A DNA stretch of 64,000 nt from Lineus longissimus (Eukaryota; Nemertea; Pilidiophora; Heteronemertea; Lineidae), in assembly GCF_910592395.1 (NCBI RefSeq), contig NC_088314.1, positions 11,842,001 to 11,906,000 of the forward strand, given 5' to 3'. The position numbers and the translations under genes were made by a program. The first letter of the stretch is position 1. Every line of letters starts with the position of its first letter. The notes below the pieces were generated by a model that was given only the letters and a program-made list of their open reading frames with translations, had not been told where the DNA came from and made no database searches. Below are positions 43,197 to 54,140 of the stretch, piece after piece.

Positions 43197-43843
43197 AAGC
43201 ATCAAAAAAATGTTTTCCTTGGTATTTGTTAAGCGAATTTCTGTGAATAATTTGAAGATGACCCCTAACAATATATAATCAACTAATTTATCATAAAAGT
43301 TATCGTAATTACTATTCTGGCTATAAAACTTGAACATTACACAACACCAAACAGCACATGAATCACACAAATACACATGACCAATACTTTCTTGATAAAA
43401 TAAGCTCCCCTATTTATGATTCATGAAAACCCTTCATATTTTCACCAGCTGAAAGTGTGCTTTGTACATTTCATAAGATTTAGAGTACACATAGAGCTGC
43501 CTTAAGTTTTCTCTAAGAGGGAGACTCCGATAGGTCAATTACACTCAGCAACTTTAAAGGCCATATATCTAGGTTTTTTGCCATTTTCTGCTGTAAGACG
43601 ATTTCAAAAGTGTACCTTACACTTTATACAATACAGAAAACCAAATGCAATTAGCTCCATCCATTTTGAAGATATAGCCAATTATGTGTTTGACAACTTG
43701 ATTACCTGATCAGGCTAGCAACTGGCTTGTTAGAGCCAGGCGGCGGGTTCAGCAAAAGTTGTGATGTAGATCAGGTTATCTGTACATGTCATGCAATCAT
43801 AAAAGCAGGAGGGCCTCAATTAATTATGCACACCTGGAAGTAA

Positions 43844-44164
43844 TGTGTTTCATTCACTGTGGTGTATTGTGTGGCTCCGAATTGTGTCAAGGCTAGCACA
43901 AAGAACAATCGAATGACGGATGGGACCCATTTTCATGAATTTCCAAAGCCAGTTGAACGAGAGAGGAGGAAGCTGTGGATTCGGAAGTGCAAACGTTTGG
44001 AGTGTTGGAAGCCTGGGCCTTCGGCCAAACTTTGCAGTGATCACTTTATCGATACGGATTATCACATGAAGCCGGATATCTGCATCCAACTGAATATTAA
44101 ATGCCACTTGTTAAAAACAGCTGTTCCAACCATGTCAATTGCATTTAATGCCCGAGGCTGCTGA
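43844..44164 (+). pseudogene. THAP zinc-finger domain
   Basis: The frame is open from just after the TAA at 43841. The THAP pattern is clear: YCVAPNC, HFHEFP, LWIRKCKR, LCSDHF, and LKTAVPT at the end, matching the C2CH DNA-binding module with its AVPT box. The expected initiator codon reads GTG (43859-43861), and a TGA follows soon after the domain, so this is a start-less single-domain remnant or one exon of a spliced gene. THAP domains bind DNA sequence-specifically, often as part of transposases. Confidence 0.85.
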
Positions 44165-44339
44165 GGTTGGTTGTTATACATAATGTGTAGGCCCTATTGG
44201 GGCCTGTGATACCGCATAGTGTCTTCTTGTGTTCCAGCCATAGCAAGGTGACAGCAACACAGGTCAGTGTCAGTGACAGCCACTGTCAATGACAGATTAT
44301 TGTCATCTGACATCTAGGCCTATCTTACGTTGCACGGCA

Positions 44340-44711
44340 TTATATCGTCACGTCAAGATGATTGTGCATAATACCGTCACTTTTCAATAGTAGTTCAGCG
44401 TCATGACATAACTGGCGATACAACACAGACGAGGCGAAACAATATTGTGCAACATTAGTCTGTTCAAAAATCATACATGTTATGCATCTGCAACCATCTA
44501 TCAATGTCATCTTTGCTATATCGGCAGGTCTGCCATGCAAATTGATTAACCACAAATTCTAATCACTTTCGTCCGAATGATCACTCTCATTATGATCTAG
44601 TGATATTATAAGCTCGAACATGTACGGCTCAACGTTTAAATATCCTTCTGTATCGACCAACACATCCTCAAATTCACTGCTCTCACTCTCTGAACTGTAT
44701 GCAGAAGCCAT
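44340..44711 (-). pseudogene. acidic N-terminus plus CxCxxC segment, one in-frame stop
   Basis: ATG at 44711 opens a 50-residue Ser/Glu/Asp-rich peptide (MASAYSSESESSEFEDVLVD, then VEPYMFE, then HNESDHSDESD). A TAG at 44561-44559 interrupts it, and the same frame stays open to 44340 with GCRCITCMIFEQTN and a further Cys. Acidic leaders with a (E/Q)PYxFEP motif followed by CxCGxC clusters are a hallmark of the invertebrate zinc-coordinating domain genes related to the P2X7 C-terminal domain. That link is tentative: only one short motif and the cysteine spacing agree. Confidence 0.45.
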
Positions 44712-44950
44712 CTTGCTTTGTTCTGACTGGCCTGATCTACGTCATCAAAAAATCCCTAGCGGCCACATGTGGAACTAATCTAAAGTTGTGTGTGGTGGGA
44801 AATTCAAATAGTTTAAAATTGAAAATTGGAATAACTAAATAATGACTTTATTATTAGAATTTTTTTAATGTCTGGGATCTTGTTTTTTTAACCCTCAACA
44901 TATTTCATGAGTATCAAGCATGTTTTCAAACCTTGATATATGGCCTTTAA

Positions 44951-45267
44951 AACAATTTTCATGCTTACTGAGGATGTATGATCAAACTCTGTACGAGTCA
45001 AAAATCATACTTTGCAGGAGGAAGCAAAAACTTGACTTTTTACATTGTGTCAAAACCTCCCATGTGTAGCATTTCCTTGTGAGTTAATTAAACCTCCTTA
45101 CCGCACCAACGTAGAAACAATCAATTGGATTTAAAATTAGTTTAAACCAAATGGCTTTATAGAGAACGGATTTGCAAAATTGGATAACAAATTAAGGAAG
45201 TTTATCTTGGGATACTAAACTTGATAGTAAGAGCGCACACCCTACTGTTCAGATCTGCTGACAACTC
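44951..45267 (-). other. probable 3' untranslated region of the zinc-finger gene
   Basis: It directly follows the zinc-finger stop codon on the minus strand. No canonical AATAAA is visible before the TTAA-flanked element. A TTTATT on the plus strand at 44847-44852, inside that element, could serve, but this is a guess. Confidence 0.35.
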
Positions 45268-48200
45268 TTACTCAAAATATCTGTTCATCATATTATACAG
45301 CATTGGCGGTCTGTATGAATCTTGGATGTGGCAAGTAGCAGAGCCTGGTCTTGGCAGGTAGAATTCTCGACCCTGCATTGATGAGATAGGCTGCGCAAAT
45401 TTGCCTGGATCCGAGTACTTGCCATTATCCATGAGTTGATATGCTCCAGGTTGAGAATAGACAGATCCACGGGGATAGTCCCTTGGGGGAAAGCTTGGCT
45501 GAGCAGCAGAACTGGGTTGTGATAGAAACAGGTTCTCTGAAGGCAAAGGCCCCCGTTGCGGTGCATACATGCTGTCTCTGGTGTAAAAATATTTATCCAA
45601 GTTTAGATTAGGTGTGTACAGTTCTGCTGTAGCCGAGTGAGATAGTCCACGGTAGTCAGGTATGCTAGAAGCGCCCCGATAAGAATCAGTAAAGGCCTTT
45701 GCAGAGCTACTTAATGGAGCCATCTGACGATCAAAATTAAAAGAAGGTGGCTGTGGTATTCCAGCATGGCGTGAATTGAGGTAGTTAGCCATATCGTATC
45801 GTTCAAAAGCCTGCTTTTCTAAGGTCTCCACAGTCTGTCCCGAGATATAGCCAGCAGATAAACGGTCTGATAATACTGGAGGTCTAGTAGTGGAACACAT
45901 GTTATACCCTGCCATATCTCGGTCACTAAGATAAGAATATGTGCTAGATGGCCGGCTTGATGCTTCCCAGTCATTGGTACGGTTAGGAAACAAAGAATGC
46001 GTCAAGCGCAGAGATTGTGTCTCCTGAAGTGTCCAACCCTGCTGGTTATACACACGTGTTTTGTTAATTTCTGATTCAATGTATTTCGATGCACTAATTG
46101 CAAGACTGTTTAATGGATTATCCCGTGCCTGAAGGCTGCTGGCATGTGAAGGTAACTGTGAAGTAGTATATGGATCAACTCTAGGATCAATGTAAGAGTT
46201 ACCCGGTGGGTTCATATTTGCACCATACAAACCACTGCTTTGTAAGTAAGGCGTCGGAGTCTGTGAGTATCCAAGAGTATCTTTTGGATCAAATGATGCG
46301 CTTGACCTACTTATGCTGTGAGTCGAGTCCGAGCACACAGGAGGGTAACTAGAGAGTCCAGATGCTAACATTCGTGTTGTTGTGTCATACATGCTTCCAT
46401 AATCTGGTATCCGATAAGCGGCACTGTCCCGTGTAGAATCCAAATGATTTGAATACTTTTCAGATAATGACGAAGCATGAGATGCACCTTTTTCAGGAGC
46501 ATACAGGTCAAAAATTTGGGGCTCTGCTTCAACCTGTTTTTGTGGTTCATTTGGCCCAGTCCAAGGGGTATCCAAGGCGCCTATGACAGTGTTTTTATTT
46601 GATTCCACACCTTTCCACTGGCCTTCACCATGCTGAGATGCATCACTAGGCAAGGACATGGTATCATGGTTCACAACAGATTGATTCGACATGACCTGAA
46701 CATGCTCTGGGCTCACATATTTATCATATTGTCCCTCAGGTTTCATTGGTTGGACAGACATTGGCCGACGTTCAGGGCTCATGTAGCTTTCAAACTGTCC
46801 CTCAGCTTTCAATGGTTGTACAGACAAGGGCTGACGGTCAAGGCTTACATAGTTATCGAACTGGTCTTCTCCTTTCATTGGTTGACCTGACAGTGGCTTA
46901 CGGTCAGGGCTTACATAACTATCGAAGTGTCTGTCAAGTTTTACAGGTTGTGCCTCTGGGCTGACATAATTATCAAACTGGTTCCTCGACGCCCGAACCT
47001 TCTCCTCCTCTTTCATAAGATCACGTTCAAAGCCATCCATACTTGTGTCCTCCAGATACTTCTGCAGTAGATGTCGGTCAATGATTTCCCCGTCAGATCG
47101 ATCCGGGAATTCGTCATTTTGGCCAACAAAAATCTGTGCTTCATCTGGAAGATCTGATGCTGCAGCTCCACTTCCACCAGTATCTTTCTCAATGATTTCT
47201 CTAACATCTTGTTCCATATCTGAAGCATAAATCCCACCTTTCAAACTATCATCGGGATGATTCTGATCTTCAGGTATACGCACATTCTCACGCATTTCCA
47301 ATAATTCGCTATGATCAAACTTGTCCAAATCCAATGGACTTAGTGCCACTACAACATTGCTGAGCAATCTTGAGGGTAGGACAGACTTATCTTTGATCAT
47401 ATCCACCACCATATGACCAGTAGCAGAATTCAACATAATCTCCGCCTGTCTTGGAACATCATGATAATTTGTAACAGGAATACAATGCATTTGTTGCATC
47501 TCATTATTCTTACCATGAGTATTTTCAAAGTTTGGGAATTGCTCGCCCTGATGGGACACCCTATTTTCATCATCAGAATCAAAGTCATAGACATTTTCTT
47601 TGCCCTTCTCAATATTTGTGACCTCCTTAATATTATCTGGGTTCAGCAACCTTTTCCCCTTAGGGGGGCGTTTCTCTTTGTATGGGTAGCTGAGGTCAAC
47701 ATAATCTTCTCTCTGTGCATCTCCCTGTACCTCAACACCATCAGATGGTGGTGATGGTGGTGATGGTGGTGCTGTTGGTTCAGGCTCTGTTGTCTTCTCA
47801 TCCTTTTGCCTTCGCCTACGTTTCTTTGGTAGTGCACCAGCCTCAGCTGCTGCAGCCTTTGCAGCCGCTATTTCAGCCCTAGCAGCAGCCATTTGCTCCC
47901 TCGTCCTACGTTTCCGTTTTGGCTTCAAAACAGCGCAAACTGCGACATCATTTGTTGTAACAATCACTTTTTCACTGGAACTTATAAATTCAGAAACGTT
48001 TTGACTAGAAACTTTCCCTTCACTTTGATCAATAACACTAGCACCATTGACAACACTTGGGTAAGGCTCACTGACAACCTCTCCTCTCTTGACAAATGGT
48101 TTTCTCAACTTCCGTTCAGTTTTTGGTTCGGTTTCATTTACAGTGTCTGTATCCTTTTCCAATTTTTTCTTTCGAGGTTTTTTCAGTTCACTGTTAATAT

Positions 48201-48641
48201 TTTTCTTAATCTCGTCAGTTGGTTCGACAATATCATCTAAATTTGCAGTTTCACAGGGTATTTTTCGCCATTCTGGTGCTTGTGCCACGACAGCTAGTGA
48301 ACTTAAGTCTGTTTGTAAGTCGATCTCAATGGTAGCGCTGGAGTCAGTGCTGTGGTTGGACACTTCATCTTCTTCCCTTGCTAACTTTAAAGCAACTTCA
48401 CCTTCAATACTTGTTTCATTTTTCACCTCAACAGTCTCAGACTTCATAAATGTTGCTTCTACCGGATTATGGTGTCGTTTCATATGCCAGCTAAGGGAAT
48501 TGCGTTGTCGACAAGCAAACTCACAAAGTGCACACTGGATTGGTTTTTCATTTGTGTGCTGGCGATAGTGGACCTTCAGGTTGTCTGCATGACGAAAAGC
48601 TTTACCACAATCTGGCCAAGTGCATAGGTAGTTACGATCAC
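45268..48641 (-). CDS. C2H2 zinc-finger protein, last coding exon
   Basis: The exon starts after a splice acceptor (CTTGCAG on the minus strand, AG at 48643-48642), enters mid-codon, and is open for 1123 residues to the stop at 45268. Two C2H2 fingers come first: YLCTWPDCGKAFRHADNLKV then HYRQH (CX4CX12HX3H), a linker HTNEKP, and CALCEFACRQRNSLSWHMKR then HH (CX2CX12HX3H). The second resembles the last finger of ZFP91/ZNF653-type proteins. The long tail is disordered and has an Ala/Lys/Arg-rich basic stretch (KAAAAEAGALPKKRRRRQK, likely nuclear localisation), SPPSPPSD, a fivefold 22-residue repeat (about 46715-46985) and a Tyr/Ser/Pro-rich end. Upstream exons would lie beyond 48649. It is probably a nuclear DNA-binding regulator; orthology is not established. 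Confidence 0.92.
46710..46990 (-). repeat. 66-bp coding repeat, about five copies
   Basis: Inside the zinc-finger exon, 22-residue units follow the pattern (F/Y)(D/E)xY(V/M)SP(D/E)R(Q/K/R)P(L/M)SxQP(M/L)KxExQ, for example FDSYVSPDRKPLSGQPMKGE. The first and last units are degenerate. Conserved Tyr-Val-Ser-Pro cores could be phosphorylation or docking sites. Confidence 0.85.
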
Positions 48642-48697
48642 CTGCAAGACAAAGGATATCTTTTAATCAAGTTTCAAAACAAGTAAAAGTCTAAGAT
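48642..48697 (-). other. 3' end of the intron before the zinc-finger exon
   Basis: CTTGCAG at 48648-48642 on the minus strand is the acceptor. The intron runs rightward into the F1 repeats. No upstream exon was recognised within the window, so the intron may be many kilobases long or its exons short. Confidence 0.6.
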
Positions 48698-48854
48698 GAT
48701 GAAACAGCCAGGGGTCATCGTGCTCATCATATAGATATTTGGTGGTTAGGAATTCATCCTGGTTAAAAAACATTCTACATGTATAATATATAGGTCAAAC
48801 CAAAGTCAGTATGACATTTGATAAATCGTTGCTTGGAATACCACCTACCATAAA

Positions 48855-49792
48855 CAGTGTTCTCGCCAGGCCATTTAAACGCCCCGTTTAAATTTGAGCA
48901 GTGAAAATGCGCCCCGTCTAAATTTAGCCCGCCCTGTTAAATTTGCAGCCGCCCTCTTTAAATTCACCTCCGCCATGCTTAAATCCAAGCCAATAGTTTC
49001 ACAAACACAGCCGTAAATATCGCATATAAACATTCCGCCGTCACTCAACGATCATTATCCAACCGCAACACGACTGCCAGCCATCTCAATTACCCGGTAC
49101 AGCAGTAGGGCCTACTACCATTACTATCCACGTGTTCCGGCAGACGACAGTCGGCCAATAACAATCACCCGTAGCCTTGGCAACGAGCTCAAGGGAGTGG
49201 ACAAAAGCGCACCTGTACGATCGGCTAGCGGCAGAGCGGAGCGGTTGTTTTTAATTATGTCAAAAGAGTGCTTGCAGGTGTGCCGCAGGTGGATGATAAT
49301 AGTTGTCGGCGTAAAATCAGCAGTCTCTTTCAATTGATAAACAGGATACAACGGGATCAAACGAGAAGAAGGCCTCTACAAATTTTTAATAAAGTAAACA
49401 TTGTACATGTATAGAAGCGTCGATCATCATCATGTCATCATGAAGAAGCACATGGCTTGCGCAGTTGGTTAATGCGCATCCGCGGGCTGCGGGCTGCGCA
49501 GTTGGCTACTGCGCATCTATATTTGGCGCCGCTATCTGGTTACAAAATACCATGTGCTTTGACGATGTCGGGGTCCGGGGAGCAAGCGGGTAGGGCAAGG
49601 CCAAGAAGGATCAAACCTTTTTTTGGAACCAGTGAATTTTTTATTCATACAACTTCACTTTTTTATCGTATAAACTGTCTTCAGGTGGTTATTTTATGTT
49701 GAGTTCCCGTACAAACACAACTTTTTATCTATCCGTATAATATAGTGTACCCGACCGTACAGCGTTTGATTGAAATCCTGGCGAGAACACTG
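48855..49792. mobile_element. 938-bp DNA element with CAGTGTTCTCGCCAGG ends
   Basis: Perfect 16-bp terminal inverted repeats. ATAAA is repeated at 48850-48854 and 49793-49797, and joining the flanks rebuilds the F1 consensus. The CAGTG start recalls hAT elements, but hATs normally duplicate 8 bp, so the class is open. The left part has five short repeats of CGCCC(C/T)GTxTAAATTT type. The right part contains TGCGCA-rich repeats, a TTTGGCGC motif and a small ORF. Confidence 0.85.
49565..49702 (+). CDS. small ORF, possible first exon of a transposase-type gene
   Basis: ATG at 49565 gives MSGSGEQAGRARPRRIKPFF followed by 25 more residues. A basic leader with RRIKPFF resembles the PCNA-binding-like starts of many hAT/ZMYM-type transposon proteins. 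It follows a TGCGCA repeat and TTTGGCGC, which could be a promoter. No downstream exon is recognised. Confidence 0.35.
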   Translation: MSGSGEQAGRARPRRIKPFFGTSEFFIHTTSLFYRINCLQVVILC

Positions 49793-49966
49793 ATAAAAAT
49801 ATCATCGAAAACAAGTTACTGATAAGGGAGATATGACACTTTTTACCTTTTTTATTTTTGGCCTCCTGGTGGCCAAGTTGAGAATCAGATCAGATCGAAA
49901 TTCGGTGTCCGAGGTAACATGATGTAGGGAGTTATGTGTACAAAATTTAAAGTTCATAGCATAATT

Positions 49967-50394
49967 GTGAGGTGCTCCCACAAAATCAGTCACTTAGTCA
50001 CAAATTTTGAAAATGAGTTATTGGTATGGGCTGATCTTGCAGGAAATAACCTTTAAAATTAGGTATGTAACATGAATATGGGTTGAAAATGTACTGAGAT
50101 ATGAACTTTTGAGTACAACACTTTTCAACTTTTTAGTTACGATTATTTTGAGAAAACCTCACTTACAGAGATGCTATTTTAATAGTGTAGAAGGCATTAT
50201 AAATAGCAACCTATCTGCTGTTTTACTCATCTATAATGGTGTCTAGACATGTTTGCATCCTTCCAGATGGCACACATGAACCAATATAATCATTTTCTGA
50301 AAAAAAATTTTTTTTTGAAAAAAACCTCACTTTTCCCCTTTTTCTCCCTTTTCTCCAAATGCGACAAGTGACTGATTTTGTTGGAGCACCTCAC
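49967..50394. mobile_element. 428-bp MITE with GTGAGGTGCTCC ends
   Basis: The inverted ends match over about 28 bp with one mismatch (GTGAGGTGCTCC...CAGTCACTT). AATT flanks both sides (49963-49966 and 50395-50398). The flanks rejoin into the F1 block ATAGC...GGTTAAGAAA. No ORF. Confidence 0.88.
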
Positions 50395-50806
50395 AATTGG
50401 TTAAGAAAGAAGCCATAGTTACACTCAAACGGACAATTTATGCCATTTGAGTTGACCTCTGTGACCTTAAAAATTAGGTCAAATCAAAAACCTGTATGAT
50501 ATGTGATGTATCCTTGCTACAAGAACCTACCATAAAAATTTTATCGAAAACGAGTCACTCATAAGAGAGATATCACCCTTTTAAGACTCTCACTTCTGGT
50601 ACCCTGGTGGTCAAGTTAAGAATTAGATCAGACCGAAACTTATTGTCAGAGGTCACCTGACCTGGTGGCTTCTGTGTACAAAGTTTCAAGTTCATGGCAC
50701 CAGCGTTTAAGAAACGTGCCACTGTTTTTGAAACAGAATACAGACGACGACGACGGACGACGGACACTACGCAGTGGTATAGAGTCCCCTACGGTGAGCC
50801 AAAAAG

Positions 50807-52275
50807 GCCAACGGCATATCTGGCCTAGAAGGTCATGTGTGCAAAGTTTCAAGTTGTCAGCATTAGGGGTTAAGAAAAATGCCATTGTTACACTCAAACG
50901 ACCAATTTGAGCCATTTGACCTCTTTGACCTTGAAAAATAGGTCAAATCAAAAACTCAAAAGACTTGATGTATCCTTGCTACCAACATGAAAATATTATC
51001 AAAAACAACTAATATAAGTTTTAGCCCCCTGGTGCCCAAGTGGAGAATCAGGTCAGACGAAAATTTGGTGTCAGAGATTATATAACGTAGGGAGACATGA
51101 GTAGCCAATTTTAAGTTCATAGTTTTAGCGGTTAACAAGCGAGCCACAGTTAAACTCAAACGGCAAAGTTACGCCATTTGACCTCTGTGACCTTGAAAAT
51201 CAAATCAAAAACCCATATGATATGTGATGTATCCTTGCTAGGAGAACCTACCATAAAGATTTACTCGAAAAGGAGTCACTTGTAAGAGAAATATCACACT
51301 TTTTAAGTTTCCCTTTTTGCCGCCTGGTGGCAAAGTCTAGAATTACATCAGACCGCAATTCAGTGTTAATAGAGGTCACCTGATCTGAGGGGTCATGTGT
51401 ACAATGTTTCAAGTTCATAGCCCTAGCGGTACAAAAATGTGCTACTATTTTTGAAACAGGATACACACCCCGTATCATCAATGTGTAAGATATCATATCA
51501 TTCATAGGCGGCAACAATATCAGACAGTAATGAAACAAGGGCCATTGTGCTCACGGTAAAGATATTTCGTGATAAGGAATTCATCCTGGTTAAGAAAGAT
51601 GCTACATGAAAAGTATATAGGTCAAACCAAAGTCAGTATGACATGTGATGTACCCTTGCTTGGAGTACCTACCATAAAAAACTCATCGAAAACAAGTCAT
51701 TAATTAGCGAGATATTGCACTTTTTACTTCTTTTGTTTTGGCCTCCTGGTGGCCAAGTTGAGATTCAGATCGGATCAAAATTCGGTGTCAGAGGTAACAT
51801 GTGATAGGGAGTCATGTGTACCAAATTTCAAGTTCATAGCTTTAGCGGTTAGGAAACGTGCCATAGTTACACTCAAACGACCCATTTAAACAATTTGACC
51901 TCTGTGACCTTGAAAATTAGGTCAAATCAAAACCTGTAGAATATGTGATGTATCCTGGTGGCCAAGTCGACAATCAGATACAATCGAAATTCGGTGTCCG
52001 AGGTAACATGACGTAGGGAGCCGTGTGTACCAAATGTCAAGTTCATAGCTTTTGTGGGTAAGAAACGTGCCATAGCTACACTAAAACGGCCAATTTACGC
52101 CATTTGACCAATGCGACCTTGAAAATTTGGACAAATCATAAACACATATGATATGTTACGAAGTTTCAAGTTTATAGCCCTAGCAGTTAAGAAACATGCT
52201 ACTGTTTTTTAAACAGGATACGACGATGGACGACGGACATTGCAGTATTGTATAGACTCACCTACAAGGTCAGTC
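50807..52275 (+). repeat. further F1 units and one more F1 5' end
   Basis: 5'-truncated units run from 50807 to about 51480. A new copy starts at about 51528 (AATGAAACAAGGGCCATTG) and ends near 52275 with ACCTACAAGGTCAGTCAAAAA. Receptor-site clusters occur near 50455, 50909, 51178, 51897 and 52108. Confidence 0.75.
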
Positions 52276-52985
52276 AAAAAAAGGAAAAAGTGCAATATCT
52301 TGCTAATTAGCGACTAGTTTTCGACGATATTTGTATGGTAGTTACTCCAAGCAACGATACATCACAAGTCATACCGACTTTGGTTTGACCTATATACTAT
52401 ACATGTAGCATGTTTCTTTATCTTAACCAGGATGAATTCCTAACCTCCAAATATCTATACGGTGAGCACAATGGCCCTTGGCCATTTCATTTAGTTTTGG
52501 CCTCCTGGTGGCCAAGTCCAGAATCAAATCGGATCCAAATTCGGTGTACAAGGTTACATGACGTAGGGAGTCATGTGTACCAAATTTCAAGTTCATAGTT
52601 TTTGCGGTTAAGAAACGTGCCATAGTTCAATTGACTCAAATAGCCCTTTTACGCCATTTGACCTATGTGACCCTGAAATTAGGTCAAATCAAAAATCCGT
52701 CCAAATTCTATCCTTCTTACGAGAACCTACTATAAAAAATTTATCGAAACCAAGTCACTCATTAGAGAGATATCACTCTTTTTAGGTTTCCACTTCTGGC
52801 CCCCTGGTGGCCAAGTCAATAATCAAATCGAACAGAAATTCAAAGTCTGAGGTCACCTGACCTGGGGGTCTTGTGCACAAATTATCAAGTTCATAAGTCT
52901 AGCATGTTAAGAAACGTGCCACAGTTTTTGAAGCAGGATATGCTGGAGTGTTGTATAGGACTCCCGTACGGCGAGCCAAAAATGG
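52276..52985 (+). repeat. F1 copy whose first 210 bp are inverted
   Basis: Positions 52276-52492 are the reverse complement of an F1 5' segment (GGTGAGCACAATGGCCCTTG, then CCATTTCATTT). At 52492 the sequence changes to the forward orientation exactly where the consensus continues (AGTTTTGGCCTCCTGGTGG) and ends with GCGAGCCAAAAA at 52985. Nothing is missing at the join as far as I can see. Confidence 0.85.
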
Positions 52986-54140
52986 CAGACAATCGGCAAA
53001 AATAACCGTCCCCGACACAGACCTTTGAAGATATTAAGAAAGGAGAAGGGCAAGTTGACCTACTGATACTTCCAAGATGTGGCGGACATGTGTGGCTTAT
53101 CATCTCAGGTGTTTGTTAGAGGTTGGGACAGCTAGATTGTTAGTTTGAACGCACGCAGCTGCGAGCCACCATCCATGTAAATAAATCGCTGCTGAATATC
53201 ATCAAAAAATTCGGACAAAACGGCTATTTATCAGCTTATTTGCGGTCATAAACCAGTTCTATTGCCATCATCAGATCGCATGGTAACAATGAAACTAACG
53301 TGAATTATGCCTAATCCATCATAAAAGGGCCTGCATGACCGTATTTTAAATTTTTTGGGTTGTATAATTTCCACAGGTCATGCGGCTTCATTGAGGATGC
53401 CAAAATTGCCTGAGCAAAGATGGTTCTGTGCATGAGTGAGAAAGGACTTCGTTTAGAAACCATTAACAACCATTTGAGGCTTTTCACAAAGTGAGGGTTG
53501 TATACATGGCATGAATGGCAAGCCGTTTGAATCAAACCAACACAGATTTTTGATGCGCAGAAAAACTTTTTTTGGAAATATAAACTAGTTTGTCCGATTA
53601 TAAATGAACAAACAGCTTGCCATGGTTGTGATTGCTTGATTGATTGATTGATAACCTTGGGGATTGCAAAAATTAAGCATAACAATTTTGTAGCTTTTTC
53701 ATTTTATTTTATGCGAGATTCTACATGGGAGCGGTAGGAGTATATTTCACCACAGGGAACCAAGGATTCTATTAAGCGCTCAAGTCTGAACCACAAACCA
53801 TAATCCATCAGAATACAATAGGGTCGGACTCTTTTTCAAGGGTGACATTTCCTACTACTAGACTGGCTGTGTAGGTTTTCATCAACTTGATGTATGTTTC
53901 CCTTTGCAATGCACGTAGCAGCACGCTGCATCGCTGTACGGTAGACTAGTGCTCGCTGTCCCCGGAAAACAAAGCAATGAACGAAGTCACAATCAAAATT
54001 GAATGAGTAATGTGTACAGTACATAATTTGAAAATGCCTTAGTGAGAAAACTTGACCAACGTTGAAGCCACCAAATCATCAGCAAAATACCGTATGATCA
54101 ACAGTGCCTCACCAGATGATACGTCTAATGTATGTGGTCA
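52986..54140. other. repeat-derived start, then intergenic
   Basis: Positions 52985-53060 are an inverted relative of 56840-56935 (CCGATTGTC and CCTTTCTTAATA blocks). The remainder shows no gene or repeat end that I can support. The frame at 53311-53685 has no motif. Confidence 0.45.

Larger units (their letters stand above)
43558..44946. mobile_element. 1389-bp TTAA-flanked element with THAP sequence (Kolobok-like)
   Basis: The inverted ends AGGCCATATATC and GATATATGGCCT are bounded by TTAA at 43554-43557 and 44947-44950 (the palindrome TTTAAA makes the exact cut ambiguous). TTAA duplication together with a THAP domain is known for the Kolobok superfamily. It carries a THAP ORF on the plus strand and an acidic plus Cys-motif ORF on the minus strand, converging. 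It is too short to hold a full DDE transposase, so it is probably an internally deleted copy. Confidence 0.78.
48698..50806 (+). repeat. F1 copy carrying two nested insertions
   Basis: 5' end ATGAAACAGCCAGGGGTC at 48698. The copy is interrupted at 48855-49792 and 49967-50394, and continues to CCCTACGGTGAGCCAAAAA at about 50789-50806. Removing the two insertions restores the F1 order. Confidence 0.85.

Noticed and set aside
53311-53685. 124-codon minus-strand frame
   Set aside because: No recognisable domain, no supporting splice or promoter context, and no neighbouring coding sequence.
48650-54140. Search for the upstream zinc-finger exons on the minus strand
   Set aside because: No CxxC...HxxxH pattern was found. 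The region is nearly all F1 repeats, so the missing exons probably lie beyond the window.
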